From an uncultured Methanomicrobiales archaeon (lineage in GTDB: Archaea > Thermoplasmatota > Thermoplasmata > Methanomassiliicoccales > Methanomethylophilaceae), in contig CALAVG010000039.1 of the NCBI GenBank assembly GCA_937892275.1, positions 1 to 5,358 of the forward strand: a stretch of DNA of 5,358 nucleotides. The letters run 5' to 3'. The position numbers were made by a program, and so were the translations under genes. Every line of letters begins with the position of its first letter. The first letter of the stretch is position 1. Below, one piece after another: positions 4,682 through 5,358 of the stretch. The notes beneath the pieces were generated by a model. The model had not been told where the DNA came from. It was given only the letters and a program-made list of their open reading frames with translations, and ran no database searches.

Positions 4682-5358
4682 ATGGCAGATTCCATAGTCC
4701 TCAAAGTAGCCATGCCCCAGCGTCAGACCGAAGCCGGTTACGGACGCGCAAGGCTCGACAGCGCTTCTCGCCGCGAACTCAATGTGGATATCGGCGATGT
4801 AATCGAGATTGTGGGCAAGAGGACGGTAGTGGCCAAGGTGTTCCCAAGTTCGATAGACGAGGAAGGTCACGGACTCATCGGCATAGACGGTCTCACAAGG
4901 ACCAATGCGGGAGTCTCCATAGACGAGAACGTCACAGTCAGGAAATGCTTCCCCAAGGAAGCGGATTCCGTCACGCTGGCACCTAACATCCCTGACGGCA
5001 AGAAGATCCGTTTCAGTAACGGTATCGAGGACGTCTTCTCCAACGGTCTTCAGGGAAGACCCTTGGTCGCCGGTTCTGATATTATCGTACCGAACATCGC
5101 ACTTATGGGCAACAGGTCCACCTTCAACGTGGTGTCGACGACCCCGAAGGGCCCCGTGATCGTCACCAAGACGACGCAGATTACCATCAAGGATTCGGCC
5201 CAGAAGCAGACGGTCAAGACGGCCTCCGGAAAACAGATTACATACGACGATGTCGGAGGATTGGATGACGAGCTGAAGAGGATCAGGGAGATGATCGAAC
5301 TCCCCCTTAAGCATCCCGAACTGTTCGAGAGGCTCGGCATCGGTGCACCCAAGGGAGT
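4682..5358 (+). CDS. cdc48: CDC48/VAT family AAA ATPase, N-terminal part (runs off the window)
   Basis: The protein is the archaeal p97/CDC48 homologue, a hexameric cytoplasmic ATPase that unfolds proteins, often ahead of the proteasome. Only the first 225 codons are present and there is no stop before the window end. Residues 1 to about 92 match the double-psi-barrel half of the VAT N-domain (RVRL-like RARLDSASRREL at 22-33, then DIGDVIEI and KVFPSS). Residues 93 to about 180 match the second N-subdomain (TLAPNIPDGKKIRF, LQGRPLVAGSDIIVP). ITYDDVGGLDDELKRIREM begins the first AAA domain at 186, and ELPLKHPELFERLGI at 206-220 is nearly identical to Thermoplasma VAT. The sequence stops at APKG, a few residues before Walker A. 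The usual family length of about 730-750 residues means roughly a third is visible. ATG 4682 is certain to be the earliest possible ATG start because an in-frame TAG (4679-4681) touches it, and the TATA spacing supports a leaderless start. Confidence 0.95.
   Translation, partial: MADSIVLKVAMPQRQTEAGYGRARLDSASRRELNVDIGDVIEIVGKRTVVAKVFPSSIDEEGHGLIGIDGLTRTNAGVSIDENVTVRKCFPKEADSVTLAPNIPDGKKIRFSNGIEDVFSNGLQGRPLVAGSDIIVPNIALMGNRSTFNVVSTTPKGPVIVTKTTQITIKDSAQKQTVKTASGKQITYDDVGGLDDELKRIREMIELPLKHPELFERLGIGAPKG

Noticed and set aside
4672..4986. Plus-strand frame starting at ATG 4672 beside the CDC48 start
   Set aside because: It is out of frame with the clearly homologous ATPase and its translation is Arg/Ser/His-rich shadow sequence.
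4583..5314. N-terminal extension of purS up to position 5314
   Set aside because: The extension is antisense to the CDC48/VAT N-domain and runs across the divergent promoters. PurS proteins are about 80 residues, which matches the start at 4582.

Overview
The window is an archaeal chromosomal segment, a little over half G+C by eye. The archaeal signs are a CTP-dependent type riboflavin kinase fused to a helix-turn-helix domain, a VAT/CDC48 AAA ATPase with its double-psi-barrel N-domain, TATA-type box A promoters, and several genes that appear to be read from leaderless transcripts. The AAA protein resembles Thermoplasma VAT closely. That resemblance and the base composition suggest a Thermoplasmata member, perhaps a Methanomassiliicoccales-type methanogen. 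The order-level placement is inference.

Layout: a small four-helix membrane protein of unknown function (51-419, +) has its own TATA box and is followed by a GAAA-loop hairpin. Next is the regulator/riboflavin kinase fusion (511-1167, +). A GC-rich hairpin in the 28-base gap ends it and faces the end of the opposing purine operon. The minus strand then carries purS-purL-purQ (4582 down to 1196), the three subunits of formylglycinamidine ribonucleotide synthase. The three genes are tightly packed: there is a 4-base gap between purS and purL and an ATGA overlap between purL and purQ, both preceded by good Shine-Dalgarno sequences. A 99-base divergent promoter region separates purS from the start of a CDC48/VAT AAA ATPase (4682 to the window end, +), which is cut just before its first Walker A motif.

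How the genes work together: PurS, PurL and PurQ form one enzyme complex for step four of de novo purine synthesis. RibK/RbkR makes FMN from riboflavin and may also repress its own gene. The ATPase is a general protein-unfolding machine, and the membrane protein is unassigned; neither has an evident link to purine or flavin metabolism.

The coding content is mostly housekeeping and I see no mobile element, CRISPR array, tRNA or rRNA. The items most worth a second look are in the control regions. Three genes have a TTTATT box 28-30 bases before the start codon, and two of those promoters carry an inverted repeat just downstream of, or overlapping, the TATA box. No convincing undescribed system was found.
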